Below are positions 44,855-57,080 of a stretch of DNA of 64,000 bases, one piece after another. The position numbers and the translations under genes are program-made. Positions within the stretch are counted from its first letter, which is position 1. Each line of letters begins with the position of its first letter. Where the stretch lies: positions 9,913,001 through 9,977,000 of the forward strand of contig OX422220.1 in assembly GCA_949130495.1 (NCBI GenBank). The letters are read 5' to 3'. The DNA comes from Sambucus nigra (taxonomy: Eukaryota; Streptophyta; Magnoliopsida; Dipsacales; Adoxaceae). The notes below the pieces were generated by a model. The model did not search any database. It was not told the origin of the DNA and worked only from the letters and a program-made list of their open reading frames with translations.

Positions 44855-47038
44855 TGTGGCAACCTAAATATAATTATGATTGGTTAAGTTTGAATCATGA
44901 TTATCTTACGTGATATGGATAATATGTTGTTAGTAAATATATAATGTTAGATTATTATATTTAGTCTAATCCCACCTTTAAAAATCATGAAATGTCAAAT
45001 TGGTTACAAATATGAAATTTTGAAGCTTTAGGTAGGAATGCTCATGTTGGAGGCAAGTTTTGACCCTAATAATATGACAATTGACTTAATAGATAGTTGT
45101 ATAATATGAGTTAGATTTTTAACATTACAAACGATGTATAAAACAGAGGTCTGAGTAAGGAGTTATGCTAAAATTATGAAATAAGGGCAAATTTGTCCAT
45201 CCATTAAGTGGTATTTTATCTTATTAGTACACCATGTGTTATGATTTGATTGGTTGGAAGGGGAGGATGATTTGGTCGACTTTAAACCATTGAAATAACC
45301 TCCTTCTTTAGAAAAATTCAGTCATGAGAGAGTTTAGCTTGAAGAAAGAGAATCGTGAAGTTTAGGAAGAAGAAAGTGAGGAGAAAAAATGGAGAAAATC
45401 CGTAGAAAATTATGTAAAAGTCCTTAAGGTAATTCGATCCATAAATATAGTTATTTTTTTTATATTATTGATTGAAATGATAGAAATGATCAATTGTTTA
45501 TCAAGCTTTCATGCCCTGATGTATATGCATGGATAGATACGAGTTCGAAGAAAGTTGAATGTGTAAACCCTTAAAATTCCTTTGTTGAGAAACCTTGTGT
45601 ATTCAAACTTCTATATATTTTTGTTTACTTAATAGAATTGAGGAATTCTAGTTGGAAATTAAAATAGACTCATATATTCAAAGCATATACGAAAATTATA
45701 ATTTAACTCCTTGTGGTTAGACCTTGGTGATGGTTTGAAGTTGGTACATAGTTGTTGATTTAATGAATTGTTTAAATATGCCCTGAGTTTGATAAAGCTT
45801 TTGACGTAGCAAATATATTATGAAAATTATGAAACTTTAATATTGTATTATTAAATATGTGCATTAAAATTGAGTGTAATATCATAGAAAGTTATGACGT
45901 ATAAAAATTATGAAAATTCTTGGAAGTTGACTGAATGATAGAGGAGCTTATATGGCAGATATGCTATGTAGTAAAGAAATTGGCATATTTTGCTCTGAGA
46001 AACTTGAAATGATGTGTCATCTTTTGTATTGGAAACCTAATATGATAAGGATTGGATTACCAAGAAGAAATTAAAGTATGTTAGGACTATGATTTGGATG
46101 TGTTAAATATCTTAACATGAATTTATAGGTAACTTCATTTATGATAAATGATTTGAATGCAATCATATGATGCTTACTAGTTTAGTTACGTTTAAGTTAT
46201 TCTTTGGATTGTTAATATCCTTATGATGATACTATTATTGTAATAATGATAGGAAGGGAAGAAGATCTAGTTGGATAAGTATCGAACAAAGGCAAAGGAA
46301 AAGCCAGTTAAGTTGCAAAGGTAAGTGTACTTATGATTATTTCATATATACAGATATGTGAAAGATATTATGGATATGAATATAGCTCTAAGAGAGGATT
46401 ACTTTGAATACTTTGGTATTTTGGGATTTGTTTGGATATTCAAATATCCAGGATTGTTTACGTCTTATGATCTAGGATTGGAATTGCATTAAGATCCAAT
46501 GATTTGTTTTGTCTTGTGACAAGGATTTATCGGAACTTCTGTTCTAGAATTTGTTATTGCCATAACGGGCAAGATTATTTGAATTTTATATCCACATATT
46601 TGATATAGAACTGTTATTTAATTTCAGGGAAGGAGTACCTCACTAATCTTATAGTTTAATATTTATATTTTAACATTTTTCAGGTTTGTGTTACAGCCAG
46701 GTAGGACACCATACGATGGATGATTTTGAGAGTTGCACCATTAGAGAGAGCTACGGTTAGATGTGGGATTTTTGTTGTTGTCACATTCGTGGTTTTATTT
46801 TACTCATACATTGTATATAAAGAATTTTTGTGGGTTGATTTGACGATAGAAATAGTTAATCACAGTATTGTATATCCTCTAATGAGGAGTTAATTACGTT
46901 ATGGTACGAAGAACGAGATTATATTCGTTGTGTATATTATACATGATAATCATGAAATGTTTTCTCATTTGGTTGGATATCCCGATTTAATTATTATAAA
47001 TTAAATTATTAGAATGGTTTTGGGTTCGGGGTGTGACA
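44855..47038 (+). repeat. Tekay element 3' LTR (2184 bp, full length)
   Basis: It begins TGTGGCAACC and ends GGGTGTGACA. It contains about 700 bases (roughly 45135-45830) that are absent from the 5' LTR. Confidence 0.88.
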
Positions 47039-47043
47039 GAAAG

Positions 47044-49200
47044 TGTTGACCTGGACGTTCACGTGTTCAACTATTCCACGGGATATTTTCACGAAACGAT
47101 CCACAAGTTAGAGAGTAATTTTGGTGGGCTTAAGATCTCCTAAATCGATATTTTTATAGATGGAATAGGGTAGAATGTTAACACCTACCCCTAAATCTAC
47201 TAAAGCTATCTCGATTCTATTTTCTCCAATAATGCACGAAATGGTGGACACACCCTAGATCTTTATACTTGGGTGGGAGATTTCTCAAAAGCACCGAACT
47301 CATATTTTGTGCTAAGAACACCTTATTCTTTACCTTTAATTTACGTTTCACCGTGATCAAGTCCTTGAGAAACATTGCATACGTGGTAAATTACTTGATT
47401 GCATCCAAAAAGGGTAAATTAAGCTTCACTTGCTTATACACATCTTGAATGTCATCACGGGTGGCCCCTTTAGGAGGTGGGACCAACCGTTGAGGGTATG
47501 GTGCGGCTATAGGATTTCTCACTACCGCTTTGAGCCCAAATGTGTGTTCTTTTTCAATCCTTTCTAATAGGTCATCTTCTGCCTCTTGCATGTCGAGCGA
47601 AACCTCCTTGTCTTCTTGCACGTCGTGTGGAGGACATGACAGGTCAACAACACTTCCATTACATAGAGTGGTTACCGCGCTACATTTCTCTTGATTTTTA
47701 TTGGGAGTAGAGATAACACAATTTTGACCTTAGGGAAGATGTTGTCCTTAGGCGGGAAACCTTCCCTTTTCTTGGACACTTAAGGAAGATTGCAACTTAG
47801 AAAGCGATGCCTTTAAGTCGGCAAAAGTTTGAGCATTTTGGGCATTTATCACTGACTGAGTTAGCATAAATTAGGCAAGAGTGACCTTGAGACTCTTTCG
47901 CTGTGTGATCACATAAGGCGCAGGAGGAGGCACTTACATGGGTGACACTTGGTGATAAGGTGGGAGTGCTAGCGGTTGTCTGGCAACGTGTGGATTTGGG
48001 TTCATCTCCCCATTCGTTTGCCCATAACTAAAATGGGGATGGTATTTCTAAGAGGGATTATAATAGGGGTGTCAAAATTACCCTAAAAAGCTCCCACCAT
48101 CTCGAATTGCTCTTGAAGCATAACTCTGTAGGTGGGTATCGTTGAACATTCCTTTGTTAAATGTCCCGCCTAATAAATAATGCAAATACCCTCCTTAATT
48201 TCTCGAGATGATCCAAATACATATCTCCCACTAGATTCTACCACGTTCTCTAACCTCTTGGCTGATTGGTTAATTTGGAGCTTTAACTCGGCTTCCTTGT
48301 CTAATTGGTAGAGTCCATGTGAGGAAGGAGCTTTGGACGTGTGTCTAGCTATGGGTTGGGCATTTGGATCCGATGTGTCCCACGCTTGAGTAATATCGAC
48401 AACATACTTAAAGTGGGCCTCTGCATCGTTCACATCTAATTATAAGAACTCTCTCGAGAACATAGTCTTAACGAGTTGCTTGGAGCTTAAGCTAAGCCCG
48501 TGATGGAAGTAAAAAATGAGTCTCCACTTATCAAAGCCATGATGTGGGCACATGCTAACTAACTCATCGAACCACTCCCAACACTTATCAAAAGGCTCAT
48601 TATAGTTTTTCTTAAAAGTCTAAATTTAATCCCGAATATAGTCGGTCCTATGTGCGGGAAAGAACTTCTGTAGAAATTTAGCATGCATGTATCTCCACGT
48701 AGCTATCGAGTTCGGTGCTAGTGACCAAAGACAACTCTTGGCTTTGTTTTTAAGTAAAAAAAGGGAAATCTTAAGGCGCACTACATCTTAGGAAATGTCT
48801 CCCACGCCCCCTCGAACTCTCTAATGTGGAGATGAGGCTTATCCGACTCCATACCATGAAATTATGGGAGAATTTGAATCATCCCATTCCTAACATGAAA
48901 TTTCCCCACATTATACAAAAATATAATGTATCCCAAAGCAATGGTTCTCTCGGGGTATAAGAGGTCTCTTATGGGGTGGTACAACATTGTTCCCACTCCC
49001 ATTTTGAAATTAGCGCGATCATACATTACACACACACTTATAAAATCACATTCCTCACTGGAGTTCATAGATGCTCGATTCGCGATGTGACTACTCGGTA
49101 TAGGAGGTGGTACTAAGAAATTTGGAATGTTATTGATAGAGGGAGGGAGTTCGACTGTAGGCTAGAGATTTGGATTGGGCTGAGTATTTTTCATTTAAGG
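47044..49200 (-). pseudogene. Athila-like gag and protease (first half)
   Basis: Reading the minus strand from about 48840 to 47044, broken frames give AAKFLPKFFPAHRT, ECWEWFDELV-like CWEWFDELVSMCPHHGF, ARHTSKAPSSHGLYQLD, a degenerate knuckle (GICIIY-stop-AGHLTKECS), PYPQRLVPPPKGATRDDIQD and YKQVKLNLPFLDAIK. They end at ALVDLGVGVNILPYS-type protease text near 47170. This order is diagnostic of Athila gag-protease. The active-site triad DLG is D-L-G as usual in this lineage. Many stops are present. The frame continues at 38517. Confidence 0.85.
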
Positions 49201-49365
49201 CTTCGAGAGAATATTTTTATTTTTCTTATTTTTTTGGATATTTTGGATCTTTTGGTTTTTTTTTGAATTTTTATTGGGCTTTTAAGGATTTAGAGTCAAA
49301 TTCTTAGATTAATTCGACCTAACCTAGTGTGTATAACGACCTCCCCGACAACGGAGCCAAAAACT

Positions 49366-49817
49366 TGATGCAACACATAATGTGTATGCTACGTGTGTAC
49401 CTATAACTCAAGTGCAAGTCGGTTGCTCAAGTAATAATACTCGGTAAGTCAGGGTCAAATCCCCAGGGAATAGGACGAAAATCGTTTTAACGATAATAAT
49501 AAGCTCGGCTTCTAAAATCTAGGTATTGAATCACAAAATAAAGAAAATGTGATTGATTGTGGATAATTTCTATTTCACTAAGAAAACCTAAATAGAAAGT
49601 GAAATTAAATCTAAGAAAGCAAGAAAATAAAATTTTGAATTTTAGAAAAACTATTTGGAAAAGTAGAGTCGCGATCCAATCCCTTGAACCATAGGTATTT
49701 CCGTCAAGTGTAAAATTCTTGACAACTATATATGTTTAATTAAAAGAAGAACTTTAACTAATTCGAAGCACTATATGTATGATGATGTCAATCCGTAAAA
49801 GATTTAGTCAACTACTG
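49366..49817 (-). repeat. Athila-like 5' LTR, truncated
   Basis: It matches 26976-27426 and stops matching after AGTCAAC near 49817, where unrelated coding text begins. The primer site is at 49341-49365. Confidence 0.8.
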
Positions 49818-49829
49818 GTTTTGGCCGTC

Positions 49830-51190
49830 TGGTGCAGGCCTTGGATGAGACGTCGCGTTCTACTACAATGCCTTGTTCATTGGGAGAGATGTGGTGGGAC
49901 ACTACCCACACCTTCCATTTGGGTTTCGGGGAGATGAACGTTACTCCCATAGACATTCAACAGTTATTGGGGATAGATTTAGAGGGTGTGTAGATAGAAG
50001 TGGATTATACTATAAGGGTGACGCCGATGACTATTCAGGCGGCGTTAAGAGATGTTGCAAGGATTATTTTTTAGGACTCTATATGTATATCTTCTCTTCA
50101 GGAGGTGTTATTAAGTAGTAGTATTGATGATACTGACGGGCAACATGTGCGACATATGTCCTGATTATTTATTCTTCTTTGTTGGGTGTTATTTTGGCGA
50201 CGATGTCATTCATCTCCGATTTTTGCCATTTCTAAGGAAATTTTCCGACATCCAGTCCTATGATTGGGGGAGTCTGACTTTGGAGACCCTTTATTCGTCT
50301 TTGGATGCATTCAGCTGGTGCTTCCGATAGACTTTTACAGGGGCCTCGTACCTTTTGGAGGTAACTTCAGACTTATTTTTCTTTTATGCATTTTCTTTTG
50401 TTTTCTTCTTTGTTGAAACTTATATTTTCACATACGTGGTTCTATGAGGTGATAGGACTGAATGTGTGGTTGAAAACCCTGAAAGATGAGAATTTGGGGG
50501 ACTTCTTCCAGATATACCGGTGGCAAAAGTCCAACCGACAATCGAACCAGTCCTTTTTCTTAGTGACAGTGTGGCAGGCCCTGAACACTTTGACGAGTGA
50601 TTAGGTTATTTTGCTTTTCTTCTGAGTATCTCTTTTGGCATTTTTCTTTATTTGCGTAAATATTGATTTTTTGCAGGGGATTGCAGGTGACCTTTTAACC
50701 TTGGGGGTCGGTTCCACTACATACAAGGGTAACGGGTATGCATGCGCATATGCGGCGGTTGATGGAGCATGAGTTTGGGTATGTCTGGTACCTAGGAGAA
50801 AGGGTGGTGTGGAAGATCACAGAGTATGAGGTGGTGGTCCCACTGTTGATGCCCTCTATGTACATAAGGTGAGTGCAAGAGATGTCTGCCAAGGCTCGGG
50901 CGACAGTGCTAATTGGCGAACCCTACACGCTCTATACGGACATAGTGGTGGGTTTTTATTACTTGGATTTTGTGAAAAGCTATTTGATGCCACCGTGTAT
51001 CCATGACACAGTGAATAAGCCTCCTCCTCCTACGACTTTAGGCAGGAGTACTAGCAGGACGGTAGGATCTACCCACAACACGGCTGGTGGTGGTACGTCA
51101 TCAACGGCGATAGTGATAGAGGAGGCTCTGATCATTCAGGTCACTTACGCTTCTTATAATTTCCGTTTAACTACTGGGGGACGTTGATCA
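49830..51190 (+). pseudogene. Plant mobile domain (PMD) ORF, antisense cargo of a Tat-type gypsy element
   Basis: Exon-like blocks read EMWWDTTHTFHLGFGEMNVTP, IDIQQLLGIDLEG (49888-50010), then VIHLRFLPFLRKFSDIQSYD, WGSLTLETLYSSLDAF (50189-50310), WLKTLKDENLGDFFQIYRWQ (50470-50530), GYVWYLGERVVWKITEYE and a serine-threonine-glycine-rich tail. W-ETHTFHxxxGE-TPxD...GL and LRYLPLL...WGxxxLxxLYxxLD are the signatures of the PMD family. GT-AG borders are plausible at 50360 and 50676. Stops at 50009 and 50329 break it. PMD ORFs are known as extra, often antisense, genes of some plant gypsy elements; here an integrase lies on the opposite strand at 58730-59880. Confidence 0.7.
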
Positions 51191-52598
51191 TGCAGCACCG
51201 TCCTAATACAGGGGCGCCAGGGTTGATGGGGATTACGGATGATGTCCTTCAGCCCGAGGTATACTTTTATATTTTCTTGTCTCTTTTAGTCCATTCTTTG
51301 TGCTTTACTGACTGATTTATCTTTTATTTCTATTTATTTTCTTACAGCATGTTCGGGTGTCAACCACCTGGCTAAAGGATATCAAGGATTTGGTGACCTC
51401 TACGACTTCTTACATCAAGTACTTTGTTCCTTCTTGCTTGGTTCAGTTTACATCATTAGACGAGGGAACGAGTTCTGGGAGTGAAGGTTCGATTGCTCAT
51501 CGCTGGGGAAAGCATATCCGTCGCAGAGGTTGAGGGTTTAAGACACAAAGATTGTGGGTTCGAGCAGAGTCCCGTTATTTTTTTATTTTTTTCTATCTGC
51601 AAAAGATGTAAGAAAATGCAATATATATATAAGGTAGAAATGCATTTTCCATTTTTGTTTTTTCTTGACTTAATGACTTATGCTATATGCCCTTTAATTT
51701 TTTTCTGAGACTAGTCATTTTATGCAAAAATAGAGATGATATTGCCTATTTATTTGTGAAAACGAGGATAAAATTTGACTTAAAGAAAAGATCTATTGGG
51801 GAAAATGAAATAGGAAAAATAGGGCAAAGACTATGTCGAAAAAGATTTATTTTGAGAAATGAAAAGTAAAAATGGGTAAGTACAGAGAAATAACCCTGAG
51901 GTTTTAAAATAAGGATTTTCCTTTTAGAATTTTTGATTTTGAAAAAAAGGAAAGATGGAATAATCCAAAATAAGGGGGTTGTCGATCAACATACCCTTTG
52001 TCCTGCCTATCAACATATGGGAGGCTTTGATTGCACTTTCCTGCAGATCAGAGTACTTTGTGGGGCTGGGATTCATTCAAACTCTTCAGATCCTTTGTTT
52101 TTTGCCAAGCCATTTGTGTATAAAATGGGAGGTGAGGAGAGTAGTTTCTCCATTCATACTCATTTTTTTCTTATTGTTTCTTGTTTCTGCTCCATTATTC
52201 CCCAAATGGCCCTTTCGATGCATGCATAATTTTTTTCCTACCCTAAAGACCATGTTTTCTGTTTTGGCATAGATAAGTTTTGCCCCACTTATAAAGGATT
52301 ATCAACCATGATGGGGGTCATCCCCAGTGTGGCGACGACTATGCCTGAATTTTCTCGGTCTCCCCAGGAATTATTAGCAGGGTTGCTCCATATTTCCCCT
52401 TTGGCGGATCGACCGTTAGTTACCGGGGGAGTGATTTCCCTTTGGGTTGTCATGCATTCTGCGCGTTTAAGGGATTTCAATTATGAGAGTTATATTAGAT
52501 ATGTTTCCTTTGGCATAACTTTGATGCTTTTATTGGTGACGGGGGATTAATTGTGGATTTCCATTTTGCGGCGATAATAGTGTGGATGTCTTATCATC
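51191..52598 (+). pseudogene. Continuation of the antisense cargo ORFs, unrecognised blocks
   Basis: A block at 51191-51260 ends in a GT donor (CAGCCCGAG|GTATAC) and resumes after TTTTCTTACAG at 51347 (HVRVSTTWLKDIKDL). A second block at 52290-52550 reads MPEFSRSPQELLAGLLHIS and GVISLWVVMHSARLRDFNYE. It loosely recalls a gypsy-associated domain of unknown function (DUF7745 type, from memory). It continues across the CACTA insertion into 57421-57953. 51560-51930 looks non-coding. Confidence 0.4.
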
Positions 52599-53339
52599 CA
52601 CTACACCAAATCTGTCGAATTGTCATGGTCATTGACCTTGACAAGTTCAACTTGTCAAGGTTAATGACCGTGACAATTCTGGGTGAGACAAATTTTCTTG
52701 TTATGATCATGTCATGGTCATTGACCGTGACAAGATCGTTATAGTTATCACGGTCGTGCCACGGCCCCTGACAGTGACAAGTTTTGTCACGGTTATAAAC
52801 CATGACAAACTCGTGATACTATTTAAAAAATTATCACGGTCATTGACCGTGACAAGTTCGTGAACACTTTCTTTGTCATGGACTTATCACGGTCAATGAT
52901 CGTGACAATTCTGGGTAGAATTGAAAAAAATCTGCTGGGCAGTATGGCCACTGCCACTACCCAACAGTATATTTATACCTGTTATAGCAACGTTGTACTT
53001 GTTCAAACATCATATATCGAAATAAACTAGATATAATGCAAATATACATTCAAAATAAAAACAATATGCATCACGATATAATTCAAATATAATTCAAATG
53101 TACCAACTTAAAAACAATTCAAATGTACCAACTAATAAATAATGCAATTAAATTCAAATAATGTCACTACATGTCTTGGGTAAGGTTAAATCCGAGGAGG
53201 TGAGTAGGCCACATGATATACGAATTGACACACCCACTGATACATATCGTGTCGCATTGTTCGCGCGACCACAATGGAGAGTTCTCCTTCTCGAGTATCA
53301 CATGCATGACGAGCACCTTGGATTCGATCTCTTGAAGCT

Positions 53340-53758
53340 CATGTCCATAAAATAGTCCACCCTGGATGATATTCGGGTCCCTCAACCCCCTCCCTATCCG
53401 CTGGCCATCAAATATGTCTAGTATAAACATGCTCGGCCAACCAAGCGTCGACATCGGTCAGTCGAAAGGAGCCAAATAGGGAAGTGGATCATCAAAGTCC
53501 CCACGTGTCGGCAATGAAGCAACGAGGTCCACATCCTCGTCATCCTACACCTCGTCCTCCCGTACCCCCTCCCCCCACTTTCTCCTTCCCTTTCCCCTTA
53601 CGTTTTTCCACCCAACGAACGCTTCATGAGTGATAACATATCTTGCACCATCGCCTCCAAACGGGACAGCTACGCGTCATACGAGTCCACCGTTCAAGAC
53701 AACACGATGTCGCTCGCCTCCAATTCGATGATCCTAGATTTGGCCACCCGCGAGCTCA
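53340..53758 (-). pseudogene. Downstream coiled-coil ORF region of CACTA copy D
   Basis: The minus strand after AGGGGGTGAGC (53756) carries broken frames equivalent to copy A 3827-4324, ending STLGWPSMFILDIFDGQRIG and VLVMHVILEKENSPLWS at 53454-53260. Confidence 0.6.
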
Positions 53759-54868
53759 CCCCCTTGTCCTCCCCTTGCGATCAGAGCCAAGCACTTGGCT
53801 GAGTGCGTCTCTGGACAAAGATGCCTTGTCGGCATCAGACTGTGATTCATGCACTTCTTTAAGCTTTGCCAGAAACGACAAAAAGCACATGATTAGTAAA
53901 ATAAGTAAATTAAAAAATTATAACGTAATTAACAAAAATTAAACTGTCGGATTACTTACAATCGTGGTTGCGATGCTCGGGGACACCTCCTTGTCCTTCC
54001 CCTTCTTCGTCCGAAGAGCCACATAAGTATCGAGCCTATGTGGCCTACCCCCAGGGCCACTCTCTGTCCCCTGAAATAAAATAAAGTAAAATTAGTATCG
54101 GCTCCACAAAGTAAAATAATGCAGAATAATATATTTCTGTAGTTATAGAAAAATTAAATCTTACCATCATCCTATGCTCCACCTCGGCGTAAGACGTCCC
54201 GTCGGAGTAGTGCACGTCCTTCTTTTTTGCCCTGTTTTCCCTCCCTGATTGGCAAGATGTCAATTGTCGCTCCCCGATCTCATTGTCAACAAACTTTTTC
54301 CATTGTGCCAATGAGATCGGCTCCTTCGGCGGGACGAATTCACGCCTTTGGATAATGGACTCTCGTGTCTTCCCAAAGTATCGGGTCCGCATATTTTTCT
54401 TCCATGTCTTCTGTTGCTCCCTCAACTGCTCCAAGACGGAATCGCGTAGCTTTGGATCCAGGATAAATTGTTCCTGTCCAACAAATACAATGTTAGTTGC
54501 AAATAAATATAAATATAAAATGAAATTGAAATTGAAATCGAACTCGAAATTGAAATTGAAATTGAAATATTCATATGAATTTAAATATAAATATAAATAT
54601 AAATACATTACCTGTAGTGCCACTAGAACAACTAACTTGAGCTCATATGGCACCACCTTCCAACTAATGTATCCCGGGCCGACGATCGTCTTTACCAGAT
54701 CGAGGGATCTCGCTAATAGCCCTGACTTGTTCTCGATGGCCATCCCCAATTTGCCATATTTGGGAGCCTAGGGGCCGAGGATCCCTCGTCGCCTCCGCTA
54801 CCATCGAGCCCAGACGACATCATCATAACAAGCATCATCATCCTCGCCTTAATACCTGAAGGAGACAT
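53756..54868 (-). pseudogene. Transposase_24 (Ptta/En/Spm) gene of CACTA copy D, best preserved
   Basis: Exons at 54868-54612, 54473-54165, 54070-53960 and 53869-53756. Exons 2, 3 and 4 are 309, 111 and 114 bases with open frames: ISLAQWKKFVDNEIGERQL, GRENRAKKKDVHYSDGTSYA, PHRLDTYVALRTKKGKDKEV, and a helical end up to the TGA at 53756-53758. Only two lesions are seen. Exon 1 is 257 rather than 258 bases (a C lost in the LPK codons). The exon 4 acceptor reads TTTCTG where A and C have AG. A nearly intact copy of about 263 residues is implied. Confidence 0.82.
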
Positions 54869-55189
54869 TTTCTGTAAAAAATGTTATTAGTACGTATCAA
54901 AATGAATTAAAAGAAGACATGCAAATAAACTAACAACTAAAGTATACAATTATTAATTTACTAATTTACAATGAGGGGCAATCCTACCTTCATAATTAAT
55001 CATATATTAATTTACTAATTTACAATGAGGGGCAATCATATATTAATTTACTAAAAAAATTAATAACCAATCAATTCGTTTACAAGGGACATTTTGCACA
55101 TACACGCACACTACACACACATATACACACGCACGCACATACACACACACACCCGCGCACATTCACGCACACACACACACACACTCAGC

Positions 55190-55600
55190 CCCCACCCCCA
55201 CCCTACCCCCACCACCCATCCCTGCCCCTCCCCCCATCTCCTCCATCTCCTCTAAAGGGTGAGTTCAAGTATGTTTCATTTAATTTGAAGTATGCTTCAT
55301 TTAATTATCATACTATATATATATTGTTCAATATACAAAGTAATTTTCAAAAAAAGATGAAAAATCCCACCCCCATATGGACAATAATCCAGTGGTCATG
55401 CCACTTTTAAAGCTAACCAACCCAACATCGATACACTATAATCCAACAACAATGTCAACAACAAATGTGTATCCCGTACTCCTTATATAATCCACCATCG
55501 ATCCACTATAATCCACCACACACACATGCACACACACACATACACCCCACCACCCACTGCCCCCCCCCCCCACACACACACACACACACACACCATTGCA
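55190..55600 (-). repeat. C/A-rich leader repeats of CACTA copy D (first block)
   Basis: CA repeats and CCCCCACCC runs at 55100-55230 and 55515-55595, with a C run at 55561. Their complement forms G tracts like those of copy C. A segment at 55322-55480 is repeated at 56207-56370 (AAAATCCCAYCCCCA, GGTCATRCCACTTYTAAA, AACCCAACATCGAT). Confidence 0.8.
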
Positions 55601-55878
55601 GTAATTTACAATGACAGTCAATGACCGTGACAAGTCCGTGACAACTGTATACAATTATGTACAATTACTACAAATAAAAATGAAAGGTTACTGTTAAACA
55701 CCTCAATTTTAGATTCTAAAACAACAACATCTAGCTCATAATATGTACAAGAGTGAAACATCCACACCCCCACCCCTACTGCCCACACACACGCACACTA
55801 CACAAGAGTGAAAATGATAAAGTGCAAATCAATTAAAAGAATTAAAAATGGATGTTTCGGTACAAATTGGAATATTTA

Positions 55879-56018
55879 TTACAAATTGAAAAATTGTTTA
55901 AAATTCAGGTTATCATAAAAAATGGATTGATATTCGGTAGGAGCAGCCAAGTCATCCACACTACTATTTAGATGCTTTAGAGCGTGTTGGACAATTGACC
56001 ACAGCTCATTGTTGATAT
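55879..56018 (-). pseudogene. DUF4216 tail remnant in CACTA copy D
   Basis: The minus strand encodes NNELWSIVQHALKHLNSSVD, DLAAPTEYQSIFYDN and NFKQFFNL before a stop. It closely matches copy A 2338-2460. The upstream DUF4216 part present in copy A (2111-2330) is missing: the leader module ending ATTGTCCCGTTTGGGAC joins almost directly to this tail. An internal deletion is therefore likely. Confidence 0.6.
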
Positions 56019-56689
56019 AAAGAAATTATGCAGTCCCAAACGGGACAATTTAAGAGATCTCATTACAGGGGTAATGACTCTCGAACGGGTCTAAGGTCTA
56101 TTGAATGCGTACGCATAATAACTAGAAGGCTAGTATCTATGCGCACGATATATAATTTCAAGTATGTTTCATTTAATTATCATACTATATATATATATAT
56201 ATATATATTGTTCGTGATACAAAGTAATTTTTTAAAAAAAGTTGAAAAATCCCATCCCCACATGGACATTAATCCAGTGGTCATACCACTTCTAAAATTA
56301 ACCAACCCAACATCGATCCACTATAATCCAACCGCAACAACTAATGTGTATCCCGTACTCTTTCTAATTCATCTACTCAATTAATTCATTTCATCAATTA
56401 AACTAACAATTAAAGTATACAATTATTAATTTACTAATTTACAATGAGGAGCAATCCTACTTTCATATGAAATGGGCACTAATTATTAATTTACTTTCAT
56501 CTAAAACTATACAATTAAAGTTACAATTAAAGCTATACAATTAAAGTTACAATTAAATCTATACAATTTATTTTATTAAAGCTATACAATTAAAGTTATT
56601 TCGAATCCCAACAATTATCTGTTAATGGGGGGTAATCCTACTTGCATATGAAAGGGGCAATACATATTTTATTAATCAATTTGTCCGTT

Positions 56690-57080
56690 TCAATTATTGA
56701 GATTGCCCCACCACACATACACCCCACCCCACCCGCACCACACACACCCCACCCCACCCCTACCCCACCACACACATGCACACGTACACGTACACACACA
56801 CACCCCAACCCAACCCCACTACACACACTTGCACACACACACATACACCCCACCACCCCCTGCCCCCCTCACCCCACCACACACACACGCACGCACCTGC
56901 CCACACACACACACACCCTACCCCCCACCCAGCCCCCTGTCCCTCCCCCTACCCCCACCACACACGCACACGTACACGCACACACACACACACACACGTA
57001 CACACACCCCCCCCACCCCCCCCACCCCCTGCTTCCCTCCCCCACCACACACCACCACACACATATATACACACACATAA
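56690..57080 (-). repeat. C/A-rich leader repeats of CACTA copy D (second block)
   Basis: Nearly 400 bases of CACACA and CCCCACCCC, next to the subterminal repeats and a GAGAGAGAAAGA tract (57095-57170). Proline/histidine/threonine-rich frames here are low-complexity artefacts. Confidence 0.9.

Larger units (their letters stand above)
38523..47038 (+). mobile_element. Ty3/gypsy Tekay-type chromovirus retrotransposon, TSD GAAAG
   Basis: LTRs at 38523-40010 and 44855-47038 begin TGTGATCACC/TGTGGCAACC and end GGGTGTGACA. GAAAG flanks the element at 38518-38522 and 47039-47043. The site after the first LTR, ATTAGTGCTATTAGAGCG, is a decayed initiator-Met primer site (TTGGTATCAGAGC). A GGGGACGAAAGTTCCTAACAAAG tract precedes the second LTR, as in Tekay elements. 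gag, protease, RT, RNase H, integrase and a chromodomain-like tail follow in order but with many stops. Confidence 0.92.
26976..49817 (-). mobile_element. Athila-like LTR retrotransposon, disrupted by nested insertions
   Basis: Two direct repeats beginning TGATG (26976 and 49366) share AATGTGTATGCTACGTGTGTAC, CTCAAGTAATAATAC and AGTCAGGG text and are the LTRs. On the minus strand the right one is followed by a TTTTTGGCTCCGTTGTCGGGG primer site (49341-49365), then gag and protease frames to 47040. After the 8.5-kb Tekay insertion, protease resumes at 38515. RT and integrase are missing, so this is a non-autonomous derivative. The right LTR breaks off at about 49817, so no outer target duplication can be checked. 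Confidence 0.8.
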
